The translations under genes were made by a program, and so were the position numbers. DNA of 64,000 nt. It comes from Leptodontidium sp. MPI-SDFR-AT-0119. Taxonomy: Eukaryota > Ascomycota > Leotiomycetes > Helotiales > Leptodontidiaceae. This document shows, in pieces, positions 45,425-57,515 of the stretch. Every line of letters starts with the position of its first letter. Position 1 is the stretch's first letter. The notes beneath the pieces are model-generated. The model was not told where the DNA came from. It saw only the letters and a list, made by a program, of their open reading frames with translations, and made no database searches. The DNA lies in the NCBI GenBank assembly GCA_020726505.1, contig JAHLEZ010000001.1, positions 6,758,001 through 6,822,000 on the forward strand. Reading direction: 5' to 3'.

Positions 45425-45947
45425 GATGGTCGGTGGACTTGGAGCGGGGAAGTGTTTGGTAGTGGAGGTGGAAAGGCGCAAAGCTCGCTTGACTTTAGCG
45501 CTAAAAGACTCATGTGGGTGTGGTTACCACGTGTGTGGGGCAGCTTCCAGTGGGCTGAGCCTGTAATTACAGGGCTTCGTCGCCAATCCCCCAGGTCCGT
45601 ACAGGGACTTACAGCTAAACGCGGGGCGCTGCGAGGCCATTTTTGGTGTAACGGAACAAAGCCTCACATATCACTTTCAAGGTTTAAGGTGATATGAACA
45701 TACAGTAGCTAAATTTTTCTATGTTCTCTCTCAATAATAGAACACGAATGCGGTGTATACTTATTTCGAGGTGTTTACAACCCCAAGCTATTAGAAATAA
45801 ATGCGAAGTAAGCTTCTAATCTCTTGGCGTCTGCTTCTGGTATTTATGTAGGTAGGGTCTTCTAAATAGGATCGAAAGTCCTTAAATACTAAGATCTCTC
45901 TAAAGGAGTATATTCTATAATAATTCCTACTCTTTGCTTACGCTTCA
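45425..45947. other. Gene-free spacer
   Basis: Convergent side between the kinase fragment and the transcription-factor gene; nothing assigned. Confidence 0.4.
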
Positions 45948-47989
45948 TCATATCTCTATGAAATCACTAGATATAAGCTGTGTCCTCCTCTCCACTGCGT
46001 CCCGCCACAACCCTCCCTTTGGATTCTCCCATCTCTCATTCCATAACCTCCTTCTCAAGATACCCTTTGCCTCCTCCCACTCCACAACACCTAGCCTCTC
46101 ACACACATTAGCGAACCGCTCAACGAACCACCTCCTCATCGGCCGTCCATACGCAGCAATAGCTCCAAAAGCACAAACCCACATCAAAGTCCTCTCCGTT
46201 TCCTCGTCACGCTCGAAGGGCTCATGATCATAAGACAGGAGAAAAGATTCCAATTCCGACTTAAGTTTCGAGACGAGGATCCCGATCGCACCAACATTGA
46301 ACCGCTGATCGCGAAGACATGAGTCGATGTAAATACTCGCGGCTAGGCAGGTGAGTAAGTCTAGCCTGGAGTATTCGACTCTGGGGTGTTGAAAGAGATA
46401 TACCAAGCTGCGTTGGGTAAGGTAGGTCTTGTCACTGTACCAGATGCTACCGATCTGCTCGTTAGGGCCATCTGATCCGAGGACTAGGGAAATGTAGCGT
46501 AAATCGACGAAGACTCGCTCGATATCCGTGTCGATGACTTCCCATGTTATCGCAAGATTAGGAGATGCTGATGAGGAGAGAATGGGTCCGTTGGAATTCG
46601 CGGTCCAGACGTAGGATGGGATGCCCAATGACGGCGAGGCGTAGGGGATGATGCGAGGGATTGTGGAGAAGACACTTGAGGCGCTGATTTCGGCCCCTGT
46701 TCAAGAATGAGTTTTCTGTAATTCTTGAGAACTAACCTTGGCCGAATACTACTACTTACAAGCTATTATGCGCTGAAGTGATGCGGGGAAATTGGCTTCC
46801 AGAAGTCCGCCTCGAAGATTTATCATTTGTTCTAGACCGCTAAGATGAGCTTTCACTGCCAAGGCGTTTCCGTTCTTGATCTACATAATAGAAACAGTCA
46901 GATTCTGTTTTCATACAGCAGTAATACAAGCTCTTGTCCAAACTCAAGTGAAAAGAATGAAAATATATAACACTTACCTCCTGGAGGACCATCCCCGCTA
47001 CAGCAGCAATCGTTCCATCACTCGTTCTCTGCTCTGGTAAGCCCAACCTCTCATTGATGATCTTCATCGAAGCAGCCGTGAAAGAAAACGACTCCATGGG
47101 ATCGCCTTGGCCAGTCAAGAGACGGTATGTCCCCGCGTAGTGAGAAAGAACAACGTTAAAGAACGCAATGTCGGTGAGGGCAAGTGCTAACCACGACTTG
47201 CGGACAGACACCATGAGGGAAGCAATTCGACTTCGTTCCGTGACTAAGAGTGGGTAAGTAAAATTGAAGTTAAGATGGGTTAGATGAAGAAGAATTCGTA
47301 CAATTGTGCTCGATGAGAAGACGAGTTCGGTATGGGGCGTTGCCGGGCAGATAGGACATTAGGTCTAGGCTTGGGGGAATGTGTTCGAGGTAGTCAGTAT
47401 GGGATTGTAAGGCTAAAAATTCGTCCTGTAGATCTATGTTTGTAACTTTGTCTTGATTCAAACCCTCTTGGCTCATAATCTGTGGTTCGAAAGCAAAGTC
47501 GAGAAGTGAACCATCGCTAAGATGATCATCCGATGTCGTGTGGTGTATTGGCAAAAGAGGCATCGGATCTGGCGTGAACGCATCTTCAGGTAAATCCACC
47601 GGCAACGCCTCAAACATCTGCATTCTCGCTCTTGGAGAATGTGACGTGCTCGACTTCGCCGAGAGCGGTATCATCCTCGGCATGTCGTGTAGGTCCTGAA
47701 GCCCTCTAGGTAGTAAGCGGAACCTCTTTGATTGCAATGCTTGTTGTATAATTGGCGGACTAGTAAGCTGTTTTTCGCTTTGTATATTATTCTCTGATAG
47801 GTGCTTGGCACTTTTGATCCTCCGATTCGTGTTGTTCTTCATAGCCTGTTTGCGAACTATGTAGCGGTCATGCTCGTCGATTTTCTGGTTGTCGGTTAGG
47901 GTGATGAATTCGAATGTTAGGATTGCTGGTTTAGTCTTCTGAGCGCGTGGTTTGTGTTCCTTGGGCTTAGGGGCTACCATTTTGGACAT
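45948..47989 (-). CDS. Fungal-specific transcription-factor-like protein
   Basis: Exons are 47989-47302, 47243-46978, 46880-46760 and 46696-45948 (introns 58, 97 and 63 bases, all GT-AG), giving 607 residues with no break. The N-terminus is basic and lacks a Zn2Cys6 cluster. It carries the family word FEFITLTDNQK followed by YIVRKQAMKN. The middle (LALALTDIAFFNVVLSHYAGTY, then SDGTIAAVAGMVLQE, then KAHLSGLEQMINLRGGL) and the C-terminal half match the fungal transcription factor domain family (PF11951 type), whose members usually regulate accessory metabolism or are orphan regulators. The missing zinc cluster suggests it does not bind DNA by itself, unless through another segment. The start ATG is the first in frame; a second Met follows at codon 4. 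Confidence 0.8.
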
Positions 47990-49224
47990 GTTGAAAAATC
48001 AACTTAATACTTCTGAAAATGTTATTGCAGGCGGAATGCCCCGAGAGCCTGGTGCTATTGCGGTATCATCGTTCTGGATACAATTCTCTTTTTCTGTCAT
48101 GAGTACATGGGAGTAGAGACGTTGGTACCAAGAGTCAGTCCAATGCATTGCTGCTTACAAATAGCCTTTTAGCCTTGTCATGGGGCGGCGGAAAATCGCG
48201 GAACCATGCTCAAGGAATTCCGGGTTGGGCACTCCCCCCCCGCTGCCAAGTATTACTTGCATACTATGACTCTTCTCTTACATGGGAATCCAAAAGAATC
48301 TTAGGAACCTGATTAACGGTTTGTCAACTCGGATCCCTCTACCTTCATTATTATGCTACCTAAACAAACGGAATATCTTTAGAAAGATTGTGTGAAGAAA
48401 ATATGATAATCAGAAAACTTGTATATAGTGAGAACGATTGGCAGGTAGCTTAACCTGAACCTTAGGATTCGAAAATAGTAGGAGAAGAAAAATCATTAGT
48501 AGCAAGGTTGAGAGTATCTATTTAAGTTTCAAAGACTGAAGTTCTGAACACATCACAGTGCTTCACAGCAAAGGGAAGAATACTGGACTATCCCGATGGC
48601 CTGGAAGGGTAGACCGTCACGGACAAAAGATTGCTACCGCTACACTACGATTTTAGTCATGCCAATAGACGTACACGTGTTATCCCCGTCATATTAGTAT
48701 CTTCAGATTTTAGAGATGTCACAAGTTTATCACCTGACAATCACCCTCTACAACGTCCTTGACCTGGACCTGGAGCAGGCGAGCGGACAATTCCTGACCA
48801 ACTGTGGTATAAACTCTCTCATGTCGCTATCCATGCTACTCGATATTCTATTATTTGAGTTACCGCTTATTTCACTGCCCTGTGTATCATTATCGCCCTG
48901 CCTACTCGGCGTGAGGGTTGCCTAAAAGCCACCGAATCCTAGCGTTGGGAAGTATGCACGTCGCCGCCACCATCTACTATGTTGAGAATACCTCTAACCC
49001 ACGACTTGCGATTATATGTTAGGGCTCATAAACTTCTAGCTTTACACGGGATGTTGCCTATTGTAAACCTATCATTGGATGCACATCAAAGCTTCTATCC
49101 GCCTCGCTTGATCCCCGCATCGTAAGGCTGGCTTGGTAGGGTTATAACTTAACTATCTCTTGTTTCCTGATAGTTCTCAGCTACTTAAATACCTAAGTAT
49201 TATTTCTTCGCTCCTTTAAGTTCA
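47990..49224. other. Gene-free spacer
   Basis: About 1.2 kb between divergent genes; no assignable frame or repeat. Confidence 0.45.
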
Positions 49225-50766
49225 ATGGCCAAAGCTAGCGTCCCCGAGACCCAAGCTGTAAAAGACACCCCCGCAAAGGCGGTTGTTAAAAACAGTTCAA
49301 ACCTGTCGAAGAATTCCGCCGAATCTTCCACGATTAAGAGTCTAGTAGTCATATCACCACCTCAAGAGCCTGGCGTGATTTGCGGGGTTAAGGACTTATA
49401 CTAGGGAACAACTAGTTGTGTTTATTACATGACATAAGCAACAGCCCCTCAAAAGAAGATCACCACCGCCGTAGCCACGGATACGAGCGGTTATATTGTC
49501 CTCGCTCGTAAATCTAAAGGTTATAGTAACTATAGACGTGATCTCAAGCTTTACTCTATCGTTATCCAGAGTACATTGATTAGGAAAGTCTTAGATGTCG
49601 CTTTAAAAGGTTACCCAGGCATCGCCACTGGCCTCGAGAACTTCACCGTTGAAGCCCTATTCTTATATTTCTATCGTTAATAGACTGCACTCGTCGATGC
49701 CTACTTTACATCTATAGGCGAGATAGCACAACATCTCGGACTACTCATCAATCTCCTTGACTCTGAGTTCCGCGGAACCTAGAAGGCCGTTGCGGATCTT
49801 CTAAAGAACAATGTTATCGAGTATCGATATCTTTAGACGATCTTCTAACTAGGCTATTACATCCTCACGAAAATACACGGCCAGGACTCTATTCTCCTTC
49901 TGGATGCCGTCTCTAAGTACGATGAAACTCTTCACAAAGGCAACAGGGGATACATATTAACAGGTAGTTACATTGATTACGACGGGTCGATGACTAGCCT
50001 CGGGACGACTCGAATCAAGATTTCTGAATTCAAGGGCACAATAGCGTTGTCTGAGTTACCAGCCCTTCCATTCTCCTTCTATTCTTAATATATGCTGATA
50101 GGGAAGTCATCGAGAAGAAGCGTGTTACGAAAGGCACGCGATTTGCTGCCTTCAGGACCGGAGAGTTCTAAGAGCATGCAGGCAGAGCGTTTTCAGATGA
50201 CAGGGAGAATGACAATGTCACCGAGACACAAGTATATCTCCCTCCCCTAATGTTTGGATCTCACCTCTAACCGGTGGTCAGGTCAACGGCAGAGTGATGA
50301 TCGATCCATTTGCCTACTTCCAGTTCAAAAACCACGACGGTCTTCTCCTCCATCCCCTCGGTCTCCCAGCTCCTATCATCCATCAACCAGTCTACTGTCC
50401 ACATCACGGCCCTCCGCCACCACCAGGCCCTCCACTAGGCCTACCACATCCTCACCATCCTCCAAGGATAATGCCACCTCCCCTACGACAAGTATACCAA
50501 AGCAAAGACCGCAACCGCCAAACTGGTCCTCAGAAATCGGACTAGAAAGAACTAACTAACAACGAATATCTAATCTGCGTTCTATTCGTTAGAGGCTATT
50601 CCTTAAAGAGTAAGGAATGGGTCCTACTTAATATCGAGAATCTGAGACCAATTTAATAGACCGAGGATCTGTTCGAGAACTTGGTGTTACTAGCTGAGGA
50701 AAAGGATCTGTTACTCGCACTTGCAAAGAGCCATTGTGACGCGAAAGCAAAAACTTTCGATGACTT
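49225..50766 (+). pseudogene. AAA+ ATPase gene, 5' part (decayed, split by LINE)
   Basis: N-terminal part of a fungal AAA+ ATPase of the type with a DUF7025 region. The ATG at 49225 opens MAKASVPETQAVKD. Later words are LYSIVIQSTLIRKVLDVALKGYPGI, then the Pro-rich LHPLGLPAPII region, then FVRGYSLKSKEW and LLALAKSHCDAKAKTFDD at the LINE junction. In-frame stops in the first third include TAG 49402, TAA 49435, and adjacent TAA/TAG at 49678-49683. Several lie where family members have Trp or Gln (for example YL-TAG-TIF for YLWTIF). Continues at 56735. Confidence 0.8.
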
Positions 50767-50787
50767 ATTATTATTATTATTATTATT
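50767..50787 (-). repeat. Trinucleotide tail of the LINE
   Basis: Plus-strand ATT units next to the target duplication; on the element's strand this is an AAT/TAA tail marking its 3' end. Confidence 0.85.
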
Positions 50788-50991
50788 CCTTTTTACATGC
50801 TATGTGAGTCTATGACTATGCAGCATGGCGGGATTTCTCCCTAGCTGTTTGAGCTGATTCTAATACAAAAGAAAGCTGTGATACAGGGTTGGGGGCTCTG
50901 TCTGATGTGTTCTAAGCGCTGGTGAGGGTCTTGCCCTATTTGTACAAAAGAAAGGTGTTTTAACAGTCTCTAGTCATGTGACTAGTCGCCA

Positions 50992-51056
50992 TCCTCCTCC
51001 TCCTCCTCCTCCTCCTCCTCCTCCTCCTCCTCCTCCTCCTCCTCCTCCTCCTCCTC
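50992..51056. repeat. TCC microsatellite, about 22 units
   Basis: Uninterrupted TCC trinucleotides inside the LINE 3' region. The polyproline frame read from it is not a gene. Confidence 0.95.
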
Positions 51057-51117
51057 TACTTCTTCCCCCCTCCCCAGGTGCCACGCTCTCGTGGCTACCT
51101 TCGTGGTCTTTAGGAAT

Positions 51118-54100
51118 TCAACTGTGGCAAGCGATTCCTTTCGTTGTATGCATGAGAATTCGTTGAGAGAGGGGCGTTTTGAGCCGTAAGGTGTCTCTTA
51201 CGTACTTCCTGGCTAGACCCGTTTCTGGGCAGCTGAGTAGTAGGTGTTCAGCAGTCTCTTTCGCACCGCATCTGCACCTGTCGTTGGACGCATGGCCGAG
51301 CTTGTGGAGGTATGATTTGATGTAGCCGTGGCCGATTTTGAGCTGGTAGAAGGCGCTGGCAATCTCTCGCGGAGTACCGGGGGTTATTCTGAGCTTGCCT
51401 GATATGCTCCATGGGAAGATCTTGCGGTAGGAGTGTGAGTTGTTGTACAAAAGGCTACTTCTGCGGTCCGTAGCTATGGCTTGCTTCCATTCCGTTGATC
51501 TCATGCCTTTGATTTTCATCCCCAGCATGGCGAAGCTCGTGTCGTGTGAGTTTGGATGTTGGGAGGTGGCTAGCTTTGCCAGTTCGTCAGCTTTGTCGTT
51601 GCCGTTGATGTCTGCATGGCCTGGAACCCATTTCAGGTTGATTTTTGCGCCTTTTGCTGTCGCTTGTTTTGCTGCGCTAATAGCTCTGATTTGGCAGCTC
51701 TGGCCGGGGTTGTCGGACGGTGTTTTGAGCCGCCAGAGGCCGGCTTGGTTGTCTGAGTATATGTTGAAAGTGAGGCCTGGTTTGGCAGTTCTGTTTGCGT
51801 ATTCAACGGCTTGCGTGACGCCTTCGAGCTCTCCGTTGTAAACCAGTTGATCTTTGCCTAGGTTGTGGGTTTTTTGATGTTGAATAAGTGTAGAAGGAGG
51901 TACGAGTACGACCAGTCCGACACCTATTCCAGTAGTTGTTCTCTCGGTAGTCTGTGAAGCGTCGGTATATACAAATATATCCTTTGCGGGGTTGTTCAGG
52001 GTACGTTCCTCATGTACTTTGGCCTCTTCTTCCTTTGGGAGCTTGCTGATCTCTACGTTAAAGTAGGTTTGCCGCTTCCACGGAGGGAAGTGATGGTGGG
52101 AGAGTTTTTCCAAAGAGTTATTGTCGTACAGGTGCCGTATGGAATCATAGATGCGCTTAAGTTGTAAGGGCGCTTTTGTTTTCTCTCTAGGAGGGGGCTC
52201 TACCGGCGCTACAATCGCTTGTGTAGCTTTGTTGATTGGGTGGTCAGGTGACAGTTTGAGCATACGAAAGGCGTACATTCTGTTGCTATGGTTTAAGCGG
52301 ATTTTGGGAGGTGGGGTAGCTGCTTCTACTTCCATTGGTAGTATTGGTGCTGTACGAAACACTCCTAGGATTTTCCTGATCGCCATGTTCTGCAGGCTTT
52401 GTAAGAGCTTGATGAATTGTTGTTGACCTCTCCACCAGATCACGGATCCGTAGTCTGCAATACTCGTAACGCATGCTGTATATAGTTGTCTCAGAGCGAA
52501 GGGAGTTAGGCCTTTGCCTATGTTAGCTAGTCTGGCCATCCTGTGGAATGCTCCTCTGGCTTTTGCTACTTTTGTTGCTACGTGGTGTTTAAAGGAGAGC
52601 GACGGGTCGAAGTATATGCCTAGCCATTTAACAGAGCTTTTGGGCATGATTGTCTCATTGTTTGGGAGCTTAATGGAAGCTGAGAGGGCGTCATGTGATG
52701 TGTTCCAGTGCAAGAGCTCTGTTTTTGCGAGGTCGAATGCGATTTGGTTGTGTTCAGCAAGTTGGAAGATCTTCCTTGCTTCTTGTTCTAGTCGCCTGAC
52801 GTTCTTTTTGATTGATGGAGAGGCTGTAGTGATTGAGACGTCGTCTACGTACGAGATCCACGTGACGCCTGTGGATTTGAATAAGTCTCTGATATAGATC
52901 AAGAATAGGATTGGAGAGACAGGGCTTCCTTGCGGGACCCCTGATTTAATGGCCGCGAAGCTTTGGATTTGTCCGTCAAAGGCTAGTCTCAGTTGTCTGT
53001 CGATTAAGAAAGATGCAATCCAGGCGATTATGTAGAGAGGGAAGTCTAGCTCTTGTAAGATGCGGTATAGTCTGTGTCTTGCCACGTGGTCGTATGCCCC
53101 CTTTACGTCCATGAAGAGAGTAGACGACTTCCACCCTGTCTTTTTGTTCCGTTCGACCTCGTTGGTCAACAAGAGAGCAGCGTCGATTGCTGATTTTTTG
53201 AGTCTTCCACCCATTTGAGACTTGTGTAAGAGGTTCGTTGTTTCTGCCCAATAGCTCAGTCTGTGCGCTATGATTCGTTCGGCTACTTTTCCAAGGCAGT
53301 TAAGTAGCGTTATGATTCGGTATGATTTGGGAATTGCGTAGTCCTCTTTGTTTGGCTTCTGGAGGATAGCTCCGGTTGCTTGTTTCCAGCTCTTTGGATG
53401 GTATCCGAGGTTAATAAGGACAGAGTATACGTTATAGAATGTGTCTGGGATAGCTTCGTAGGCGTGTGTGATAATATCCTGGGTAATGCCGTCCGGTCCT
53501 GGTGATTTGGATTTGACTTTAGCTGAACATACAGTCTTGAGCTCTTCTACAGTAAGTCTTGGCCATTCCCATCTCGTGCCGTTTCCTGTGTAGTTCTCCC
53601 ATTCCGGTTCTTCTGCGTCCGGTGGTAGAGGAAACAGGGCTTGCTTAAAGGCGTCGCATTTGCCTTGGAATGTGGTTTGTAGTTGATTTTGTCTGTTTTT
53701 GATGTGTGGAATACGGCGTACAAGGTTTCCCTTGGTGTATTTCATGGCTGTAAAGATGGAGCGGGGGGTCTTCCTTCTCTAGAAATTGGTTCCAGTGGTC
53801 TGTTTTGGCTTGCTTAACTGCCGTGAAATATGTGTTTCTAGCTGAGCACCATGCGGCTGTGGTAGAGTGGTCTTCTGCTGTCACGTGTCTGTGTTTTGCC
53901 GACATGTCTTTGCGTAGTTCGGTGAGCTTTGGCGTCCACCACGCTTTTGCATGAGCGCTTGGCTTGATCAGGGGGATGGCGATTTTGGCGGCTTTGCTTA
54001 TAGCGTCGGTTAATGCCTCTGCTGTGCTGTCCAAGAGCTCCGTGAGTGTGGTGTTGTCCTCTCTGACGATTGACCGAGCGTTGCTTATTGTAATAAGGTG

Positions 54101-54985
54101 TGGGCCGAAATCTGGGTTGTGGAGGTCTCTTGTTTGAGTTGTGATATATATGAGTTCTCTCTGAAAGAGCTCCCAATCCGCCTTTTTGATGTTATACCTA
54201 GCCTGTAAGGCAGGGTTTCCTACTGTGTCGTCGTCCTTGGCAGTGATGTTGATTTGGAGACCAATATGGTCAGAGGCAAGCTCGGCGTTGAGTTTGAAGT
54301 TATCGCATCTCTCAGAGACTAATGGAGAGGAGAAGGCTAAGTCTAGTACTGAAGGAGTGACGTTTTCTCTGATGAAGGTGATTCTCCCAGGCTTATTTAG
54401 CAAGCTTAAGTTGTTCCCTTCTAGCCATTCCACGAGGTCTTCAGCTTCTTTGCTAGGGTTTCCGATGAGTGGGTTCCACCATGGGTGGTGTGTGTTGAAG
54501 TCTCCTGCTAAGATTGTGTGTGGGTGTAATTGGCGGTTCTTGAGGCATCTCTGGAAGGTGCGTTGATTTGATTCTCCTTGGTCTCTTTGGTTGTATATGT
54601 TGATGATTTGGAGTTTGTTAGAGCCTTCTGTCACGTCTAATACTTGAATGTCTGTGTCATTAGGCGAGTCGGTGGCAAGGTTGACGGAAGGAGAAAACGT
54701 TTTGGAGACGTATGTCAACGTTCTTGGGCGATGGTTGGTATCGTAGTTTGGGAGGATTTGCGTGTAGCCTGGGTGGCCGGTAGAGCTGAGGTTCGTCCAT
54801 TCGTTTCTGACTCTCTCTCTGCCGAACCATGGCTCTTGAATCAAGATTATGTCTGCTTTGCACTCTACAGCTATCTGTAGCGCGTTCTCTGTAGGTTTGT
54901 TGTTGATGTTGCAGTTGATAGATATAATCTTGACAGCGGTGTCTATCATGCTTTCTCCGTAGGGTGAGAGGGGGAGAGTTCGCAT
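51118..54985 (-). CDS. LINE ORF2: endonuclease, reverse transcriptase, RNase H (one frameshift)
   Basis: From the ATG at 54985, an AP-type endonuclease domain (KIISINCNINNK, ILIQEPWFG, ILAGDFNTHHPWW, SDHIG) runs to about 53770. The reverse transcriptase continues in another frame from 53745 downward (PGPDGITQDI, GVPQGSPVSPILF, ISYVDD). RNase H follows (VYTDASQTTE, YNGELEGV, IYSDNQAG, WVPGHADINGNDKADELAK), and a Cys-rich end (RCRCGAKETAEHLLLSC) ends at 51118. The only break seen is a single-base shift at a run of six G on the plus strand (53763-53768): five would join LEKEDP to RSIFTAMKYTKGN in frame. It could be a real mutation, a sequencing error or a slippage site. Otherwise about 1290 codons are open. 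Confidence 0.9.
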
Positions 54986-56478
54986 CTTTTACTGTCCGCT
55001 GAATGGCTGCCTCCGCAGTTAGCGCATTTGAATGTGGTGTGTTGGCATGATTTCCCAGCGGTTTGGCAGTTCGAGCAGTGGTGCTGCTGTGTTGCATGTT
55101 CCTTTGCACATATTCTGCATATTGGGGTTCTTTTGCAGTATTGTTGCAAGTGGCCGAATCCCCAGCAGTTTGTACATTGTATAAGAGGGGAGGTAGAATG
55201 GAGTTTTTCCACCCTAGCGCTGATTCCAGCTATTTGGAGCCTGTTTCGGATTGCTTTCCTGGCGTCCTCTTCTTTCCGAAAGGAGATTATGACTGAGCCG
55301 TGGAGTTGATTGGGGTCCATTCGTTTTTCCCGGGAAGTCAGCCAGTATGGTTCTCCGACGAGTTCTAGGTCCAATCCTTTGTTGAAGGTTAGGATCTCGT
55401 CTTTGATAACCGCCATGCCTCCATCGGTGTTGAATACTCTTAGTGGAATACTATGGGCGACTACTTTGTAGTATTGGGTGTCTACCTTTGCGGTTTGGTA
55501 AGTGATGAGTTGTCTTAAGAGGTCTTCATGGGCCTGGAGCATTTCTGCTTTGAAGTCGTCCGTGGTTGTAATAATCAGATTCTTTTGAAGAGACCTAGTG
55601 ACCGTGCTAACTACGGGTCCTAGATGGGTCCTGGCTTTGATTTCTTGGTTGATTTTGTTGCGTAGGTCGAGAGAGTCGATTTCGTTAAAGCCTTCAAGTG
55701 TAGTTTTAGTCAGAATCAGTCGTTTCTGCCTTTTGGCTTCTCTTCTCTTCTCTGCGGCTTGTTGTGGAGTGGGTTTTGGTGTTCTTTGCAGGTGTATGGT
55801 GGTTCCACGTGATTCAGGACTGAACATGGAGGACATTAGGCCAGGGCCATTTTGGGGGCCGTTTAGAGGGGTGTTTCGCGGGGGATTTTGCTGGGCTGTC
55901 GGTTTTTCAGCGCTTTTAGCCTTCGTAAGCTTCAGAGCCGTGTTCCCTAGGTAGTTGGCAGTGTTGATGATGTGTTTTGCCGCTGATTGCACTGGGTTTC
56001 CGTCCATATGTTCTTGAAATTGGGAGATCAGGTGTATAATGCTGGTTTTGCTGTCTTCGTTCTCTTCTCTTCCTAGGGCCCAGCATAACAGTTGTCTAGC
56101 TTGTAACAGAGCTTCGTTTACTGTTCTTGGTGCCACGTTCTTGGTGTATTTGGTGCTGCGTGGGTTGAATTGAGTGTCGTTTGGTCTCTTAGTAGGCTGT
56201 ATTGGGGGGCGGTGAGCGGAGGCAAAATCCAGATTTGGTGTGGATACTCCCCCTGTAAAGGGGCTTAGGTTTAGATCTCCTCTGCCGAAGCTGTTGGGGT
56301 TGAATTGTGGTTGAATAGTTCTCTGCTGTCTGCTTAAGGTAGGGCTAGAAGGGGCTGGGTCGTCTGAGTTAGGTAGGAGGCCTCCGTTGCTGTGTGTTGG
56401 GGTGTTAGGGATGGAGCTTCCCAATATCACCTGGGTTCCGTCCGGGAGGTCTGTTTGTGTGTCCATTGAGTCTGACAT
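54946..56478 (-). CDS. LINE ORF1: gag-like protein with zinc knuckles
   Basis: 510 codons, intact, from the ATG at 56478 to a stop at 54946, overlapping ORF2 by about 40 bases. A low-complexity Pro/Ser/Asn N-terminus is followed by an alpha-helical, charged middle. Near the C-terminus are several CCHC-type knuckles (CTNCWGFGHLQQYC, CRICAKEHATQQHHC, CANCGGSHSADSKRC). Expected to bind the element RNA and form the transposition particle with ORF2. Confidence 0.9.
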   Translation of the reverse strand: MSDSMDTQTDLPDGTQVILGSSIPNTPTHSNGGLLPNSDDPAPSSPTLSRQQRTIQPQFNPNSFGRGDLNLSPFTGGVSTPNLDFASAHRPPIQPTKRPNDTQFNPRSTKYTKNVAPRTVNEALLQARQLLCWALGREENEDSKTSIIHLISQFQEHMDGNPVQSAAKHIINTANYLGNTALKLTKAKSAEKPTAQQNPPRNTPLNGPQNGPGLMSSMFSPESRGTTIHLQRTPKPTPQQAAEKRREAKRQKRLILTKTTLEGFNEIDSLDLRNKINQEIKARTHLGPVVSTVTRSLQKNLIITTTDDFKAEMLQAHEDLLRQLITYQTAKVDTQYYKVVAHSIPLRVFNTDGGMAVIKDEILTFNKGLDLELVGEPYWLTSREKRMDPNQLHGSVIISFRKEEDARKAIRNRLQIAGISARVEKLHSTSPLIQCTNCWGFGHLQQYCKRTPICRICAKEHATQQHHCSNCQTAGKSCQHTTFKCANCGGSHSADSKRCELSPSHPTEKA

Positions 56479-56734
56479 GTTGTGGGAGGTCTTAACAGGT
56501 CTCTAGAGATCTGATTGCTGTTTGTGATTGGTCGTATATATGTTTGGGGAGGTGTGATGGCTTCAGGGCTGGTTTGCAAGATTTTCACGTGAGTTGAGTA
56601 TTTACTAACTCAACCACCAGTTGTCCAAGACAACTGGGGACAGTTGCGATTGACTCTGTGAGCGTCGGTCAATGGTTTGGGTTAACTAATTTGACGAATT
56701 TCGAAGAAAAAATTCTCCGCAAAAAGAGATGTTT

Positions 56735-57515
56735 ACTTTCGATGACTTTGTCATCGGCAAAGGTAAGTTTCTCTCCCAGTTCTTTCCTATCCTTGCTCGA
56801 ATCTTAGGCTTTTATTCTTAAGTATGTAGCGCTAACTATTTAAGCATAGGTAGAGGCATAGTAATTCTCCTCGACGGTCCCCCGGGAATAGGCAAAACTC
56901 TCACAGCCGAATCCGTCGCCGAGACAATAAAAGCCCCTCTCTACACCATAAGCGCTGGTGAACTGGGCTCCCAATCCCACAATGTCGAGAAGCGCCTCTC
57001 GGATATCCTAGAGATGGCCAGCATATAGAACGCCGTCCTCCTGATTGACGAAGCCGATATCTTCATGGAGCAGCGCACCCCGTACGAGCTTGATAGGAAC
57101 GAATTAGTAGCTAGTACGTCCCCTCCCCATTGCCTATCTTTCTTCACGCCCTCTACTAACCTAAATAGTTTTCCTCCGCCATATGGAATACTTCCACGGC
57201 GTCATGATCCTGACCACCAACCGCGTCGAAACGATGGACGTAGTATTCGACTCCCGCGTCGATATCCGCCTGCACTACCTACCCCTCCCAGCATCCTCGT
57301 GCCGCCTGATCTGGGCTAACTTCCTCGCTCGTCTCCCTGAGAAATCGACGTTCACTGATGCTAAGCTGGATCAACTGGCAAAGTTGGATTTGAATAGACG
57401 CCAGATTGAGAGTGCGATTAAAACGGCGCAGTTGCTGCCTAGTAGGAAGGGAGAGGGTGTTAAGATTGAGCATGTTGGTACGGTGTTGAGGATTACAAGG
57501 GGTGTGCTTTTGTAG
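56735..57515 (+). pseudogene. AAA+ ATPase gene, 3' part
   Basis: Continuation of the gene at 49225 beyond the LINE. Reads TFDDFVIGK, an intron (about 56764-56848), then GRGIVILLDGPPGIGKTLTAES with Walker A GPPGIGKT. Walker B AVLLIDEAD is near 57040, then a second intron (57112-57168), then the sensor region MILTTNRVETMD and the AAA lid, to TAG at 57513-57515. One in-frame TAG precedes Walker B (ASI-TAG-NAVLL), where Trp is usual in the family. So the gene was already nonsense-mutated apart from the LINE insertion. Confidence 0.82.

Larger units (their letters stand above)
50767..56734 (-). mobile_element. Tad-like non-LTR retrotransposon (LINE)
   Basis: A 5.97-kb minus-strand element inserted into the AAA+ gene. 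A 14-bp target duplication ACTTTCGATGACTT lies at 50753-50766 and 56735-56748. The 3' end (left side) finishes in an AAT/TAA trinucleotide run instead of poly(A), as in Tad-clade elements. Two overlapping coding regions, gag-like ORF1 and ORF2 with endonuclease, reverse transcriptase and RNase H, are nearly intact, so the insertion is young. A pure TCC run (50992-51056) lies in the 3' untranslated part. Confidence 0.93.

Noticed and set aside
50978..51166. Polyproline open frame
   Set aside because: Encoded by the TCC microsatellite inside the LINE 3' region.
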